A stretch of 64,000 bases of DNA from Ascidiaceihabitans sp. Lineage in GTDB: Bacteria > Pseudomonadota > Alphaproteobacteria > Rhodobacterales > Rhodobacteraceae. The stretch spans positions 1 to 64,000 of the forward strand of contig JAQXDI010000059.1 in the NCBI GenBank assembly GCA_029251465.1, read 5' to 3'. The position numbers were made by a program, and so were the translations under genes. Shown piece by piece: positions 27,249 through 36,169 of this stretch (position 1 is the first letter of the stretch; every line of letters starts with the position of its first letter). Below the pieces are notes generated by a model. The model was not told where the DNA came from. It did no database searches and saw nothing but the letters and a program-made list of their open reading frames with translations.

Positions 27249-28040
27249 ATGTCTCAAATGCTTGCAGGTAAGCGCGGCTTGATCATGGGTGTCGCGAACG
27301 AACGCTCTATCGCTTGGGGAATTGCCAGATCAATGGCCGAGGCGGGCGCGGAATTGGCGTTCACCTACCAAGGCGAGGCATTTGGCAAACGGCTCGAACC
27401 GCTGGCGGCATCTGTCGGATCAGACTTTATGGTCGACGTTGATGTGACGGACGACGCGTCCTTGGACACAGCATTTGAGGGGCTGGCTGCGCGCTGGCCA
27501 ACGATCGATTTTGTGGTCCACGCGATCGCATTTTCAGACAAGTCCGAACTGACGGGCCGGTTCCTGAACACGTCGCGCGCGAACTTCAAACACTCGATGG
27601 ATATTTCGGCCTATTCGTTCATCGAAGTGGCACGCCGCGCGCACCCGATGATGGTCGACAACGGCGGCACATTGTTGACGCTAACCTACCAAGGATCGAA
27701 CCGCGTTGTGCCGAATTACAACGTGATGGGCGTGGCCAAGGCGGCGCTGGAATCAGCGACACGCTATCTGGCAAACGATCTTGGGCCAGAGGGCATTCGC
27801 GTTAACGCGATCTCGCCCGGGCCGATGAAAACGCTGGCCGGTGCAGCCATTGGCGGGGCGCGCAAAACCTACAAACACACTGATCAAAACGCGCCCTTGC
27901 GATCTAATGCGACACTAGAAGCGGTTGGCGGCACGGCGGTGTATTTGGCGTCCGACGCGGGGGCCTGCACGACGGGCGAAATCATCCGTGTCGACGGTGG
28001 ATTCCACGTGCTGGGCATGCCGCAACCCGACCACCTATAA
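27249..28040 (+). CDS. fabI: Enoyl-ACP reductase (NADH)
   Basis: FabI catalyses the last reduction of the elongation cycle. The 263-residue short-chain dehydrogenase has GVANERSIAWGIA at the cofactor site, the catalytic Tyr-x6-Lys in NYNVMGVAKAALE, and SPGPMKTLAG. It is the classical triclosan-target type rather than FabL or FabV. It is co-transcribed with fabB. Confidence 0.95.
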   Translation: MSQMLAGKRGLIMGVANERSIAWGIARSMAEAGAELAFTYQGEAFGKRLEPLAASVGSDFMVDVDVTDDASLDTAFEGLAARWPTIDFVVHAIAFSDKSELTGRFLNTSRANFKHSMDISAYSFIEVARRAHPMMVDNGGTLLTLTYQGSNRVVPNYNVMGVAKAALESATRYLANDLGPEGIRVNAISPGPMKTLAGAAIGGARKTYKHTDQNAPLRSNATLEAVGGTAVYLASDAGACTTGEIIRVDGGFHVLGMPQPDHL

Positions 28041-28050
28041 CTGAGCACGT

Positions 28051-28069
28051 GGTGCGCGACACGCGCACC
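28051..28069 (+). terminator. Hairpin after fabI, possible terminator
   Basis: GGTGCGC, loop GACAC, GCGCACC forms a perfect 7-bp GC-rich hairpin ten bases after the fabI stop. It is followed by TTACC, not a U tract, so it may need Rho or only stabilise the message. Confidence 0.4.
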
Positions 28070-28142
28070 TTACCTGCCCACGGTTTTGCCAAAATCTTGC
28101 CCTAAGCCTGACATTTCATGCAGCTAACGTTCACCCAAGAAA

Positions 28143-28484
28143 ATGGATGATCCGAAATACGCACGCACATTGGAACGACGCGAAGCACGGGCCAGACGTT
28201 CCAAAACTTTGGGGCGGTTTGTGGTCACGGGATTCGGTGTTTGTGTGATGCTGACCTTGCGGATGAATCCCGCATTAGCCACTGATTTTGCAACTTATTT
28301 TGCCGAAACCCCGGTCCGTCAAACCAACCTATTGCCAGGGGCCCAACCGGTTGCGCAGATGCCATTAAACAAAGTCAAAGTGCGCAAGGGAACAGGGTTT
28401 GGCACGCAGCCAAAGGGCCACGACAGCCAAGCCGTGGCACAGGGTTTGGGTCAACACCTAGGGGCGATCAAAGTTGGTCAGTGA
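28143..28484 (+). CDS. Small single-pass membrane or exported protein, unrecognised
   Basis: This 113-residue protein has a basic N-terminus (RTLERREARARRSKTLGR) followed by a hydrophobic stretch (FVVTGFGVCVMLTLRM) and a Pro/Gln/Lys-rich tail. It is probably anchored with the tail outside. I do not recognise the family. The gene lies between fabI and the convergent FKBP gene, and the upstream spacer of 102 bases contains a hairpin, so it may have its own promoter. Confidence 0.55.
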   Translation: MDDPKYARTLERREARARRSKTLGRFVVTGFGVCVMLTLRMNPALATDFATYFAETPVRQTNLLPGAQPVAQMPLNKVKVRKGTGFGTQPKGHDSQAVAQGLGQHLGAIKVGQ

Positions 28485-28520
28485 AAGATGCGCACGTGAC
28501 GCACCCTGCCAATTTCAACC

Positions 28521-28949
28521 TCAGTTAATCCCGACAATCTCGATATCAAAGGTCAGGTCTTTGCCTGCGAGCGGATGGTTCGCCTCCAGCGTCACGGTCG
28601 CCTCATCAAGTGCCACAACGGTGACTGGCAACGGGTGACCTTCGGGCGTTTGCATCTGCAATTGCAGGCCCAATTCCAGCGGAATGTCAGCCGGAATGCC
28701 TTCGCGTGGGATCGCCTGTTGCATGTCAGGATTGATGTGACCGTAAGCTTGATCCACGGGCACGTTCACGACCTTTTTGTCGCCCACCGCCATGCCCGGC
28801 AATGCCGCGTCCAGACCTGCGATGATCTGGCCAGAGCCTGCCTGAAATTCCAGCGGGTCGCGCCCCTCAGAGCTGTCAAAGATGCTGTCATCGGACAAAG
28901 TGCCTTTGTAGTGCATCCGCACCGTGTCGCCTGATTTGATTGTGCTCAT
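28521..28949 (-). CDS. FKBP-type peptidyl-prolyl isomerase (SlyD-like)
   Basis: This 142-residue protein has the split FKBP domain of SlyD: VRMHYKGTLSDDSIFDSSEGRDPLEFQAG, then LPGMAVGDKKVVNVPVDQAYG, an inserted flap (PADIPLELGLQLQM) and ANHPLAGKDLTFDIEIVGI. The metal-binding His/Cys tail of E. coli SlyD is missing. The ATG at 28949 is chosen over an upstream in-frame start, with CGGAAC five bases ahead. It acts in the cytoplasm as a folding helper. Confidence 0.92.
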   Translation of the reverse strand: MSTIKSGDTVRMHYKGTLSDDSIFDSSEGRDPLEFQAGSGQIIAGLDAALPGMAVGDKKVVNVPVDQAYGHINPDMQQAIPREGIPADIPLELGLQLQMQTPEGHPLPVTVVALDEATVTLEANHPLAGKDLTFDIEIVGIN

Positions 28950-29081
28950 GTTCTGTTCCGTTTCGAGATATCCAAAGTTGCGCGCAATTTGCATCAGGCG
29001 CGTCGCGGGGTAAACCCCACCTTACCCCCTTTTCGCCCGCGTCTACCCGTGCCAGTGTGCGCCCATCAAAGGAGTTCACCC

Positions 29082-29768
29082 ATGCCTATCACCACCTGCA
29101 TTTTTGACGCTTATGGCACGCTGTTTGATGTGGCGGCCGCCGCACGCCAAGCCGCCGCTGAACCTGAATTTGCGCAGATCAAAGACACATGGCCGCAATT
29201 GGCGGAACATTGGCGTCTAAAACAGCTGCAATACACGTGGTTGCGTGCGATTACCGATGCGCATGCGGATTTTTGGCAGGTCACCCAAGACGGGCTGGAT
29301 TGGGCGATGGAAAAAACGGGCGTCGGCCACGATGCGACCCTACGTGAGCGTCTGTTGGCGCTCTATTGGGAACTGCAGGCCTATCCAGAAGTTCCCACGA
29401 TGCTGAAGGCCTTAAAAGATGCCGGATTGAACACCGCGATTTTGTCGAACGGTTCACCGGACATGCTGGATGGTGCGGTCCAGTCCGCTGGGATCGCCGA
29501 TGTTTTGGATGACAGCCTGTCGGTGCAAAGCGTCGGTATTTTCAAGCCTGACGCGCGGGTTTATGACCTTGTTGGTGCGCAGTTTGGCTGCGCAAAGGAC
29601 GAAGTTTTGTTCGTGTCTTCGAATGGTTGGGACGCGGCTGGTGCCGCAGGCTACGGGTTTACGACGGCCTGGGTCAACCGCAGCAATGAGCCGATGGACC
29701 GCCTGCCTTGGACACCGCAACACGTGCTGTCTGATCTGACGGATATTCCGAAACTGGCTGGCGCCTAA
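29082..29768 (+). CDS. Haloacid dehalogenase, type II
   Basis: This enzyme hydrolyses L-2-haloacids to D-2-hydroxy acids through an aspartyl ester. The 228-residue HAD-fold protein has the nucleophile in IFDAYGTLFDV (Asp9), then LSNGSPDML, GIFKPDARVYDLV, and FVSSNGWDAAGAAGYGFTTAWVNR, the last being specific for type II dehalogenases. A strong AAAGGAGTTCACCC precedes the ATG. Its stop overlaps the start of the next hydrolase by one base (TAATG). Confidence 0.92.
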   Translation: MPITTCIFDAYGTLFDVAAAARQAAAEPEFAQIKDTWPQLAEHWRLKQLQYTWLRAITDAHADFWQVTQDGLDWAMEKTGVGHDATLRERLLALYWELQAYPEVPTMLKALKDAGLNTAILSNGSPDMLDGAVQSAGIADVLDDSLSVQSVGIFKPDARVYDLVGAQFGCAKDEVLFVSSNGWDAAGAAGYGFTTAWVNRSNEPMDRLPWTPQHVLSDLTDIPKLAGA

Positions 29769-30586
29769 TGCCAAGCTTCAAAACATCTGACGGGCTGAAC
29801 CTGCATTACACTGACCAAGGTTCAGGTCTGCCGATCTTGTGCCTTGCCGGGTTAACCCGCACCGGTGCCGATTTCGACTACGTCGCCCCGTATTTGTCCG
29901 CCAACCGATTGATCCGGATGGATTATCGTGGGCGCGGCGGGTCTGATTGGGATGATAATTGGCAGAATTACACGCTGCCAGTGGAATGCCGCGATGTGGT
30001 TGAATTGCTCGATCATTTGGGGCTGGAAAAGGTCGCAATCATCGGCACCTCGCGCGGCGGTTTGAACGCCATGGGCCTGTGCGCTTCTGTCCCCGACCGG
30101 ATCATTGGCGTTGCGCTTAATGACATCGGGCCAGAGCTGGATCCGCGCGGCCTAAGCGGCATCATGACCTATCTGGGGCGCAATCCTGTGGGCGGCAATC
30201 ACGAGGACATCGCCGCCGCCCTCGCCCACGTGCTGGTTGGGTTTGACAACGTCCCGATGTCGCGCTGGCTAGAAGAGGTGCGCAAGCATTACGTGATGAC
30301 CGATACGGGCCTGCAAATCACTTACGATCCGAACTTGCGCAAAGCCGTTGAAGCAGGTGGCGACGTGCCCGACCTGTGGCCGTTCTTTGATGCGATGGCC
30401 GGCAAACCGTTGGTCTGCATTCGCGGTTCTGGATCAGATTTACTAAGCGCCGAGACGCTGGCAAAAATGCAAACCCGTCGCCCTGACATGATTGCGACAA
30501 CAGTGCCAGATCGCGGACATATCCCGTTTTTGGACGAACCCGAGGCAGTCGCTGCCCTACAAAAATGGATCGGAGAACTGGCATGA
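29768..30586 (+). CDS. Alpha/beta hydrolase
   Basis: This 272-residue protein has the alpha/beta-hydrolase core: LCLAGLTRTGADFDYVAPYL with the oxyanion region, DYRGRGGSDWDDNW, the nucleophile elbow IGTSRGGLNAM (Ser near residue 94), and the C-terminal histidine in DRGHIPFLDEP. The substrate is unknown. It is coupled to the dehalogenase by a 1-base overlap and to the dehydratase-like gene by 4 bases (ATGA). Confidence 0.9.
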   Translation: MPSFKTSDGLNLHYTDQGSGLPILCLAGLTRTGADFDYVAPYLSANRLIRMDYRGRGGSDWDDNWQNYTLPVECRDVVELLDHLGLEKVAIIGTSRGGLNAMGLCASVPDRIIGVALNDIGPELDPRGLSGIMTYLGRNPVGGNHEDIAAALAHVLVGFDNVPMSRWLEEVRKHYVMTDTGLQITYDPNLRKAVEAGGDVPDLWPFFDAMAGKPLVCIRGSGSDLLSAETLAKMQTRRPDMIATTVPDRGHIPFLDEPEAVAALQKWIGELA

Positions 30587-31560
30587 ATATCGAGATGATC
30601 CGCGCCGCTGCCAAGCGGTTGGACGGGCACGCGCGCCGCACGCCTTTGCTGAATTCACCGTTCTTGGACGAGATCGCAGGGCGTCGCGTCTGGGTGAAAC
30701 CTGAATGTTTACAACACACTGGCAGCTTTAAATTTCGCGGTGGATGGTCGGCGTTGTCGGCGCTGTCGGATGAACAACGCGCCAAAGGGGTCATTGCATT
30801 TTCCAGTGGCAACCACGCCCAAGGGGTTGCTTTGGCCGCGCGCGAACACGGCTCATCTGCCGTCATCGTCATGCCGTCCGACGCCCCTGCCCTCAAAATC
30901 GCAAACACCCGCGCGCTCGGGGCCGAGGTTGTCCTGTACGAACGCGGAAGCGAGGATCGCGACGTGATCGGCCAGCAACTGGCAACGGAACGCGGGCTGA
31001 CGCTAATCAAACCTTTTGACGAGCCGCAAGTGATCGCAGGCCAAGGCACAACCGGCTTGGAAATCGCCGAGCAAGCGCGCGAAGTTGGCGTCACTAAAGC
31101 AGACGTAATTGTGTGCTGCGGCGGTGGTGGTTTGACCGGCGGCATCGCGCTGGCGCTTGAGGCCGAGGCCCCAGACATGCGCGTACGCCCCGCCGAACCA
31201 GAAGGGTTCGACGACGTGGCGCGGTCCCTGCGTGCAGGCGCAATCCAGCGCAACACCGCCCTATCCGGCAATATCTGCGACGCGATCATCACCCCGCAAC
31301 CGGGCGATCTGACCTTTCCAATCATGCAGCGTTTGTGTAGTGCCGGATTGACTGTCAGCGAAGACGAAGCCTTGCACGCCATGGCGCTCGCGTTTTCACG
31401 CCTCAAGGTCGTCGCTGAACCCGGTGGTGCCGTCGCCTTGGCCGCGGCCCTGTTTCGCACCGATGACATTCAAGGCGATGATGTTATTGTCACAATTTCG
31501 GGGGGCAACGTCGATGCGGCCCTGTTTCAAACCGCCCTTGAAAGGTTTCCCATTTCATGA
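30583..31560 (+). CDS. PLP-dependent threonine/serine dehydratase-like enzyme
   Basis: This 325-residue fold-type II PLP enzyme has the Schiff-base lysine in TGSFKFRGGWSAL, SSGNHAQGVALAAR, and the phosphate cup CCGGGGLTGGIALALE. Lacking the C-terminal ACT domain, it is of the short type that includes catabolic threonine deaminase, serine racemase and hydroxyaspartate dehydratase, which cannot be told apart here. The ATG at 30583 overlaps the upstream stop by 4 bases; the frame is open six codons further. Confidence 0.9.
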   Translation: MNIEMIRAAAKRLDGHARRTPLLNSPFLDEIAGRRVWVKPECLQHTGSFKFRGGWSALSALSDEQRAKGVIAFSSGNHAQGVALAAREHGSSAVIVMPSDAPALKIANTRALGAEVVLYERGSEDRDVIGQQLATERGLTLIKPFDEPQVIAGQGTTGLEIAEQAREVGVTKADVIVCCGGGGLTGGIALALEAEAPDMRVRPAEPEGFDDVARSLRAGAIQRNTALSGNICDAIITPQPGDLTFPIMQRLCSAGLTVSEDEALHAMALAFSRLKVVAEPGGAVALAAALFRTDDIQGDDVIVTISGGNVDAALFQTALERFPIS

Positions 31561-32747
31561 CCCGTTTCACCATTGCCAGCTTTAACGTCAAAAACCTGAT
31601 CGGCGCGGATCAGGAATACTACAAATTCCAAAAATACACGCCTGAAGAATACGCGTGGAAAGCGGATTGGTTGTCAGAACAAGTCCAAACCATGGACGCA
31701 GACATCGTCGGTTTCCAAGAGGTCTTTGAAGAAAGCGCATTGCGCGATGTCATTGCCGAGGCTGACGCCGAGGGCATCGCCAGCAACGCAGAACACATTC
31801 CCGGCACCCACAAACGTTACCGCAAAAAGGCGATTTTTCGTAAACTTGCGTACAAACCCTACACCGATGCGGCCATCGCCTTTGCGCCGAATTTGAACGA
31901 CGGCGAAGCAGGATCACGTCGCCCGGGTCTCGCGATTTTGTCGCGTTTCGGGTTTGTCGGCGCGCCCGAAGTCATTCAGGATTTGCATGACGATCCGGTT
32001 GAATGGACGGGGGATGCGCAACAAGGCAGTTATGTTTTGCGACGCCTGTCGCGCCCGATCCTAAAAGTGCGTGTGCCTGTTGGCAAAACCATTGTGACGG
32101 TTTTCAACTGCCACCTGAAATCCAAACTCGGCGAATTCGACCTGCCAGAGGGCGCTGAATTTCCACCTGAGGCGGACCTGACCAACTACGACGCCGTGGG
32201 CCGCGCGATGGGGGCAATGCGCGCAGCTATGCGCCGCATGGCCGAGGCCTGCGTGCTGCGCCGCCTGATCGTGGCCGAACTAAAGGCCGGCAACCCCGTG
32301 ATGGTTTTGGGCGATTTCAACGACGGCGAACACGCGGTCAGCTCTGAAATCATCACCGGCGAGGTCCCGTTCAAGAACTATTCCTGGATGTTGCGACACG
32401 ATGCCAAAGCGTCAAACGACCGCTATTCCAAAGACATGAACGTCCAGATCACCGAAGACATCGAATCCGTGCGCCTGCATTCTGCAGAGAAACAATTCGT
32501 GCGTAAATCTGCCCGCGACATGGTGTTTACCTCAGCCTTTGGCGGCACCTTCAAAAGCATCGACCAGATTTACATGTCGCGCCATTTCATGCCTGATCAC
32601 GCAAATGCGATCGGCGAAATGGAGTATTTCAGCGCGCTGAACGACCACCTTACCGACGGCAGCCACCCCGAAGCGCCCTACAACAAACTGGCCTCGGATC
32701 ACGGCCAAATCATAGCCCACATGCGCCTGAAGGATGCCAAACGATGA
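31557..32747 (+). CDS. Endonuclease/exonuclease/phosphatase (EEP) family hydrolase
   Basis: This 396-residue protein carries the EEP fold: TIASFNVKNL at the start, DADIVGFQEVFEE with the metal-binding glutamate, VFNCHLKSKLG, VLGDFNDGEHAV and the C-terminal DHGQIIAH. Nuclease, phosphatase or phosphodiesterase activity is possible. No signal peptide is seen. It overlaps both neighbours by 4 bases in the dehydratase-to-pcaD run. Confidence 0.88.
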   Translation: MTRFTIASFNVKNLIGADQEYYKFQKYTPEEYAWKADWLSEQVQTMDADIVGFQEVFEESALRDVIAEADAEGIASNAEHIPGTHKRYRKKAIFRKLAYKPYTDAAIAFAPNLNDGEAGSRRPGLAILSRFGFVGAPEVIQDLHDDPVEWTGDAQQGSYVLRRLSRPILKVRVPVGKTIVTVFNCHLKSKLGEFDLPEGAEFPPEADLTNYDAVGRAMGAMRAAMRRMAEACVLRRLIVAELKAGNPVMVLGDFNDGEHAVSSEIITGEVPFKNYSWMLRHDAKASNDRYSKDMNVQITEDIESVRLHSAEKQFVRKSARDMVFTSAFGGTFKSIDQIYMSRHFMPDHANAIGEMEYFSALNDHLTDGSHPEAPYNKLASDHGQIIAHMRLKDAKR

Positions 32748-33535
32748 TGAACATGGCCGACGTGGGCGACGCCCGCCTGCACTACCGCATTGACGGGCCC
32801 GAGGACGGCGCGCCGGTTGTTTTTGCCAACTCACTTGGCACCGACATGCGATTGTGGGATCCGATTTTACCGTTACTGCCCAAAGGCTTGCGCATCTTGC
32901 GCTACGACAAACGCGGTCATGGCCTGTCGTCGTGCCCGCCCGCGCCCTACAAAATGGGCACGCTGGTGTCTGACGCTGAAACGCTGATGGACATGTTCGG
33001 TTTTAAGGACGCGCTGTTTGTGGGCCTGTCGATTGGCGGCCTGATCGCGCAAGGGCTGGCGGTCAAACGCATGGACTTGATCCGCGCCATGGTCCTGTCG
33101 AATACCGCTGCCAAAATCGGTAATCCGGCACTGTGGAATGACCGCATTGCAGGCGTTAAATCCGGCGGCATCGAGAGCCTCGCGGACGCTGTGATGGAGC
33201 GGTGGTTTTCCAAAACCTATCTGTCCAACCCTGATCTGGAATTGTGGCGCAACCTGTTGGTCCAGCAAAGTGACGAAGGCTACATCGGCTGTTCGTCCGC
33301 CATTTCTGGCACGGATTTTTACACGCCAACCTCGGGTTTACGCATTCCCACGCTGGGCATTGCCGGATCAGATGATGGCGCGACGCCACCTGATCTGGTG
33401 CGCGAAACTACTGATCTGATCCCCGGCAGCCAGTTCCACCTGATGCGAAAAGCGGGGCATTTGCCTTGCGTCGAAAAACCCGAAGAATACGCGCAAACCT
33501 TAACCGATTTCATGCACGCCACAGGGCATATCTGA
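32744..33535 (+). CDS. pcaD: 3-oxoadipate enol-lactonase
   Basis: PcaD hydrolyses 3-oxoadipate enol-lactone to 3-oxoadipate in the beta-ketoadipate pathway. The 263-residue alpha/beta-hydrolase has NSLGTDMRLWDPILPLLP, RYDKRGHGLSSCP, the nucleophile elbow GLSIGGLIAQGLA and the histidine in RKAGHLPCVEKP, all matching PcaD closely. It overlaps the EEP gene by 4 bases and is followed after one base by pcaB. Confidence 0.92.
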   Translation: MMNMADVGDARLHYRIDGPEDGAPVVFANSLGTDMRLWDPILPLLPKGLRILRYDKRGHGLSSCPPAPYKMGTLVSDAETLMDMFGFKDALFVGLSIGGLIAQGLAVKRMDLIRAMVLSNTAAKIGNPALWNDRIAGVKSGGIESLADAVMERWFSKTYLSNPDLELWRNLLVQQSDEGYIGCSSAISGTDFYTPTSGLRIPTLGIAGSDDGATPPDLVRETTDLIPGSQFHLMRKAGHLPCVEKPEEYAQTLTDFMHATGHI

Positions 33536-33536
33536 G

Positions 33537-34859
33537 ATGGCCGCGTCGGTCTTTGACAGCACGCTGTACGCGCGGCTTTTCCCGTCAGGTGACGTTGGCC
33601 GATTGTTCACCGACAGCGCCGAAGTGCGCGCGATGTTGTTGGTCGAAGGGGCCTTGGCCAAGGCGCAAGGCAGCCTTGGCGTCATCCCGCAAGACAGCGG
33701 CGACGCGATCCACCGCGCCAGCCTAGAGGTGCAATTGGACCCTGGCGCATTGGCCGCCGCGACTGGCACAAATGGCGTTTCCGTCCCCGGTTTGGTCGCG
33801 CTGTTTCGCAGCGAAATGCAGGCCCCCGAACACAGCGGCTACGTGCATTGGGGGGCCACCAGCCAAGACATCATCGACACCGGATTGATGCTGCGATTGC
33901 GCCAAGCGTTAACCTTGATCGAGGCCGATTTGAAAGCTGTTCTGGCAGCACTTGGGGAACAGGCGCGCGCGCACGCGGACACCCCGATGCCCGCGCGCAC
34001 CTACGGCCAGCACGCGACGCCAACCAGTTGGGGCGCGGTGTGTGCTACGTGGGGGGCACCGTTGCTGGATGCGTTGCGCGAACTTGACACCCTGCGAGAG
34101 GCATCGATTTGGGTGTCGCTTAGTGGGGCTGCGGGCACGTCATCGGCCTTGGGCAATCACGCCGATGCAACCCGCGCGGCACTGGCCAAAGCCTTAGGCT
34201 TGCATGACCCAACCCGCAGCTGGCACACGGATCGCACGCCGATTTTACGCATCACTGATTGGCTGATGCGTGTCCAATCCAGCCTTGGTGCCATGGGGCA
34301 AAGCCTGATCGGACTGTCCATGAGCGGCATCGAAGAAATTCAATTGTCTGGGGCTGGTGCGTCCTCCACAATGCCGCAAAAACAGAACCCTGTCGGCCCG
34401 TCGGCACTGGTTGCTTTGTCGCATCAAGCCACCGGTTTGCGTGCCAGTTTGCAGGCTGCGGCCCAACATCAGCACCAGCGTGACGGGACCGCGTGGTTTA
34501 CCGAATGGATGGTTTTACCGCAAATTGTGCTGTGTGCTGCATCGGCGCTAAATCACGCGAAATCCTTGTGTGAAAACATGTCACCTGCCGCGCCCCAAAT
34601 GGCGCAGAACCTCGCAGGGTTAGGGTTGATCCACGCCGAAGCGCTTAGCTTTGCCTTGGCCGAAACCATGCCCCGCCCCGAGGCGCAGGCCGCAACCAAA
34701 GCGCTGTGCGCGCAGGCCCAAGACAGCGGCATGACCTTGGGTGAACTGGCATTGCAGGCCTATCCGGATTTACCTAAGTCAGTGTTCAACGTGGCTGACC
34801 AAATGGGCCAAGCCCCCAATATCGCCCGTGCTTTTGCGGCCCAAGTGAGCAAGATCTAA
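33537..34859 (+). CDS. pcaB: 3-carboxy-cis,cis-muconate cycloisomerase
   Basis: PcaB lactonises 3-carboxymuconate, two steps before the PcaD product. The 440-residue fumarase-fold protein has the superfamily signature GAGASSTMPQKQNPVGPS (around residue 275), VHWGATSQDIIDTGLMLRLR and RTYGQHATPTSWG. It follows pcaD by one base. pcaC, pcaG, pcaH and pcaQ are not in the window. Confidence 0.93.
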   Translation: MAASVFDSTLYARLFPSGDVGRLFTDSAEVRAMLLVEGALAKAQGSLGVIPQDSGDAIHRASLEVQLDPGALAAATGTNGVSVPGLVALFRSEMQAPEHSGYVHWGATSQDIIDTGLMLRLRQALTLIEADLKAVLAALGEQARAHADTPMPARTYGQHATPTSWGAVCATWGAPLLDALRELDTLREASIWVSLSGAAGTSSALGNHADATRAALAKALGLHDPTRSWHTDRTPILRITDWLMRVQSSLGAMGQSLIGLSMSGIEEIQLSGAGASSTMPQKQNPVGPSALVALSHQATGLRASLQAAAQHQHQRDGTAWFTEWMVLPQIVLCAASALNHAKSLCENMSPAAPQMAQNLAGLGLIHAEALSFALAETMPRPEAQAATKALCAQAQDSGMTLGELALQAYPDLPKSVFNVADQMGQAPNIARAFAAQVSKI

Positions 34860-34862
34860 ACC

Positions 34863-36065
34863 ATGCGCCTGCCCGTTTTGTTTATCATGATCACTGTCAT
34901 GCTTGATGCCATGGGGATCGGTCTGATCATGCCCGTGATGCCCGATTTGCTGAGCGAAGTCCAAGGCGGCACGCTGGGCAAAGCGGCGATCTGGGGCGGT
35001 ATTTTGTCGACCTCATTCGCCTTGATGCAGTTCATCTTTGGGCCAATTCTGGGTGGCTTGTCCGACCGGTTTGGGCGCCGCCCTGTTTTGCTGATCTCAC
35101 TGGTTGTCATGTCGCTTGATTATCTCGTGATGGCGATTGCGGGATCGATCTGGTGGCTGCTGATCGGGCGCATTGTTGGCGGCATCACGGCTGCAACCCA
35201 TTCCACCGCAAACGCCTATATCGCTGACATTTCCAAACCCGAAGACAAGGCCGCAAACTTTGGCCTCTTGGGGGCTGCATTCGGCATCGGGTTCATCCTA
35301 GGGCCATTGATTGGCGGATTGCTGGCCGAATACGGCACCCGCGCACCGTTTTATGCCGCAGCAGTGCTCGCCGCACTAAACGCCCTGTTTGGCTGGTTTA
35401 TCCTAAGCGAAACCGTCACCGACAAAATCCGTCGCCCGTTTTCATTGACCCGCTCGAACCCGATTGGCGCGCTCAAAGTGCTGGGCAAATTGCCCAACAT
35501 CGCCAATTTGTTGGTGGTGTATTTCCTGTATCAGGTCGCCTTTACCGTCTACCCCGCCGTCTGGGCCTATTTTGGCAAAGAACGCTTTGACTGGGACCCC
35601 GCCACCATCGGTCTGTCGCTGGGCCTGTTCGGGGTCACGATCGCATTGGTTCAAGGCTTGCTGATCCGCCCCTTCATCCGAGTGTTGGGCGAACGCGGCA
35701 CAGTGATCTACGGCTTTGGCTTTGATTTAATGGCGTTTTTGGCGTTGGCCTTTGTGACATCTGGCACTTTGGCTTTGATCCTGACACCCTTGGCGGCTCT
35801 TGCGGGGGTTGTGACGCCAGCCTTGCAGGGCATCATGTCAAAGGCCGTGGACGACAATCAACAGGGCGAATTGCAAGGCGCGCTGACGTCGGTTTCTGCC
35901 CTTGCGATGATCATGGCCCCGATGACGATGACCTACACATTTGCTGTGTTCACGTCTGAAACCGCGCCGATCTACATGCCGGGGGCACCGTTCTTGTTGT
36001 CAGTCGGGCTGATCGCGATTGCGCTGTTTGTATTCGCACGCTCTGGCCGCACCAAAGTGACGTAA
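34863..36065 (+). CDS. MFS transporter of the TetA (DHA1) type
   Basis: This 400-residue protein has twelve hydrophobic segments. The TetA-like motif A GGLSDRFGRRPVLLISL follows segment 2, and motif C-like GFILGPLIGGLLAE lies in segment 5. It resembles tetracycline/multidrug efflux proteins, but the link to pcaB (3-base gap) suggests it could instead carry an aromatic acid or metabolite; the substrate is unknown. It ends the tight gene run that began at 29082. Confidence 0.88.
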   Translation: MRLPVLFIMITVMLDAMGIGLIMPVMPDLLSEVQGGTLGKAAIWGGILSTSFALMQFIFGPILGGLSDRFGRRPVLLISLVVMSLDYLVMAIAGSIWWLLIGRIVGGITAATHSTANAYIADISKPEDKAANFGLLGAAFGIGFILGPLIGGLLAEYGTRAPFYAAAVLAALNALFGWFILSETVTDKIRRPFSLTRSNPIGALKVLGKLPNIANLLVVYFLYQVAFTVYPAVWAYFGKERFDWDPATIGLSLGLFGVTIALVQGLLIRPFIRVLGERGTVIYGFGFDLMAFLALAFVTSGTLALILTPLAALAGVVTPALQGIMSKAVDDNQQGELQGALTSVSALAMIMAPMTMTYTFAVFTSETAPIYMPGAPFLLSVGLIAIALFVFARSGRTKVT

Positions 36066-36169
36066 CAAAAAGCCGAAACGAGCAGTTTTTGGTCGCATTT
36101 TGCCTTGCTCTTAAGAACGCGTGCGGCCAGCCTTGGGGCAACGCTGCTCTTTAGGACACAGGATTCCTC

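Noticed and set aside
30318-31469. 383-residue minus-strand ORF opposite the dehydratase-like gene
   Set aside because: Antisense shadow: the plus-strand frame has all PLP-enzyme motifs and overlaps both neighbours in operon fashion.
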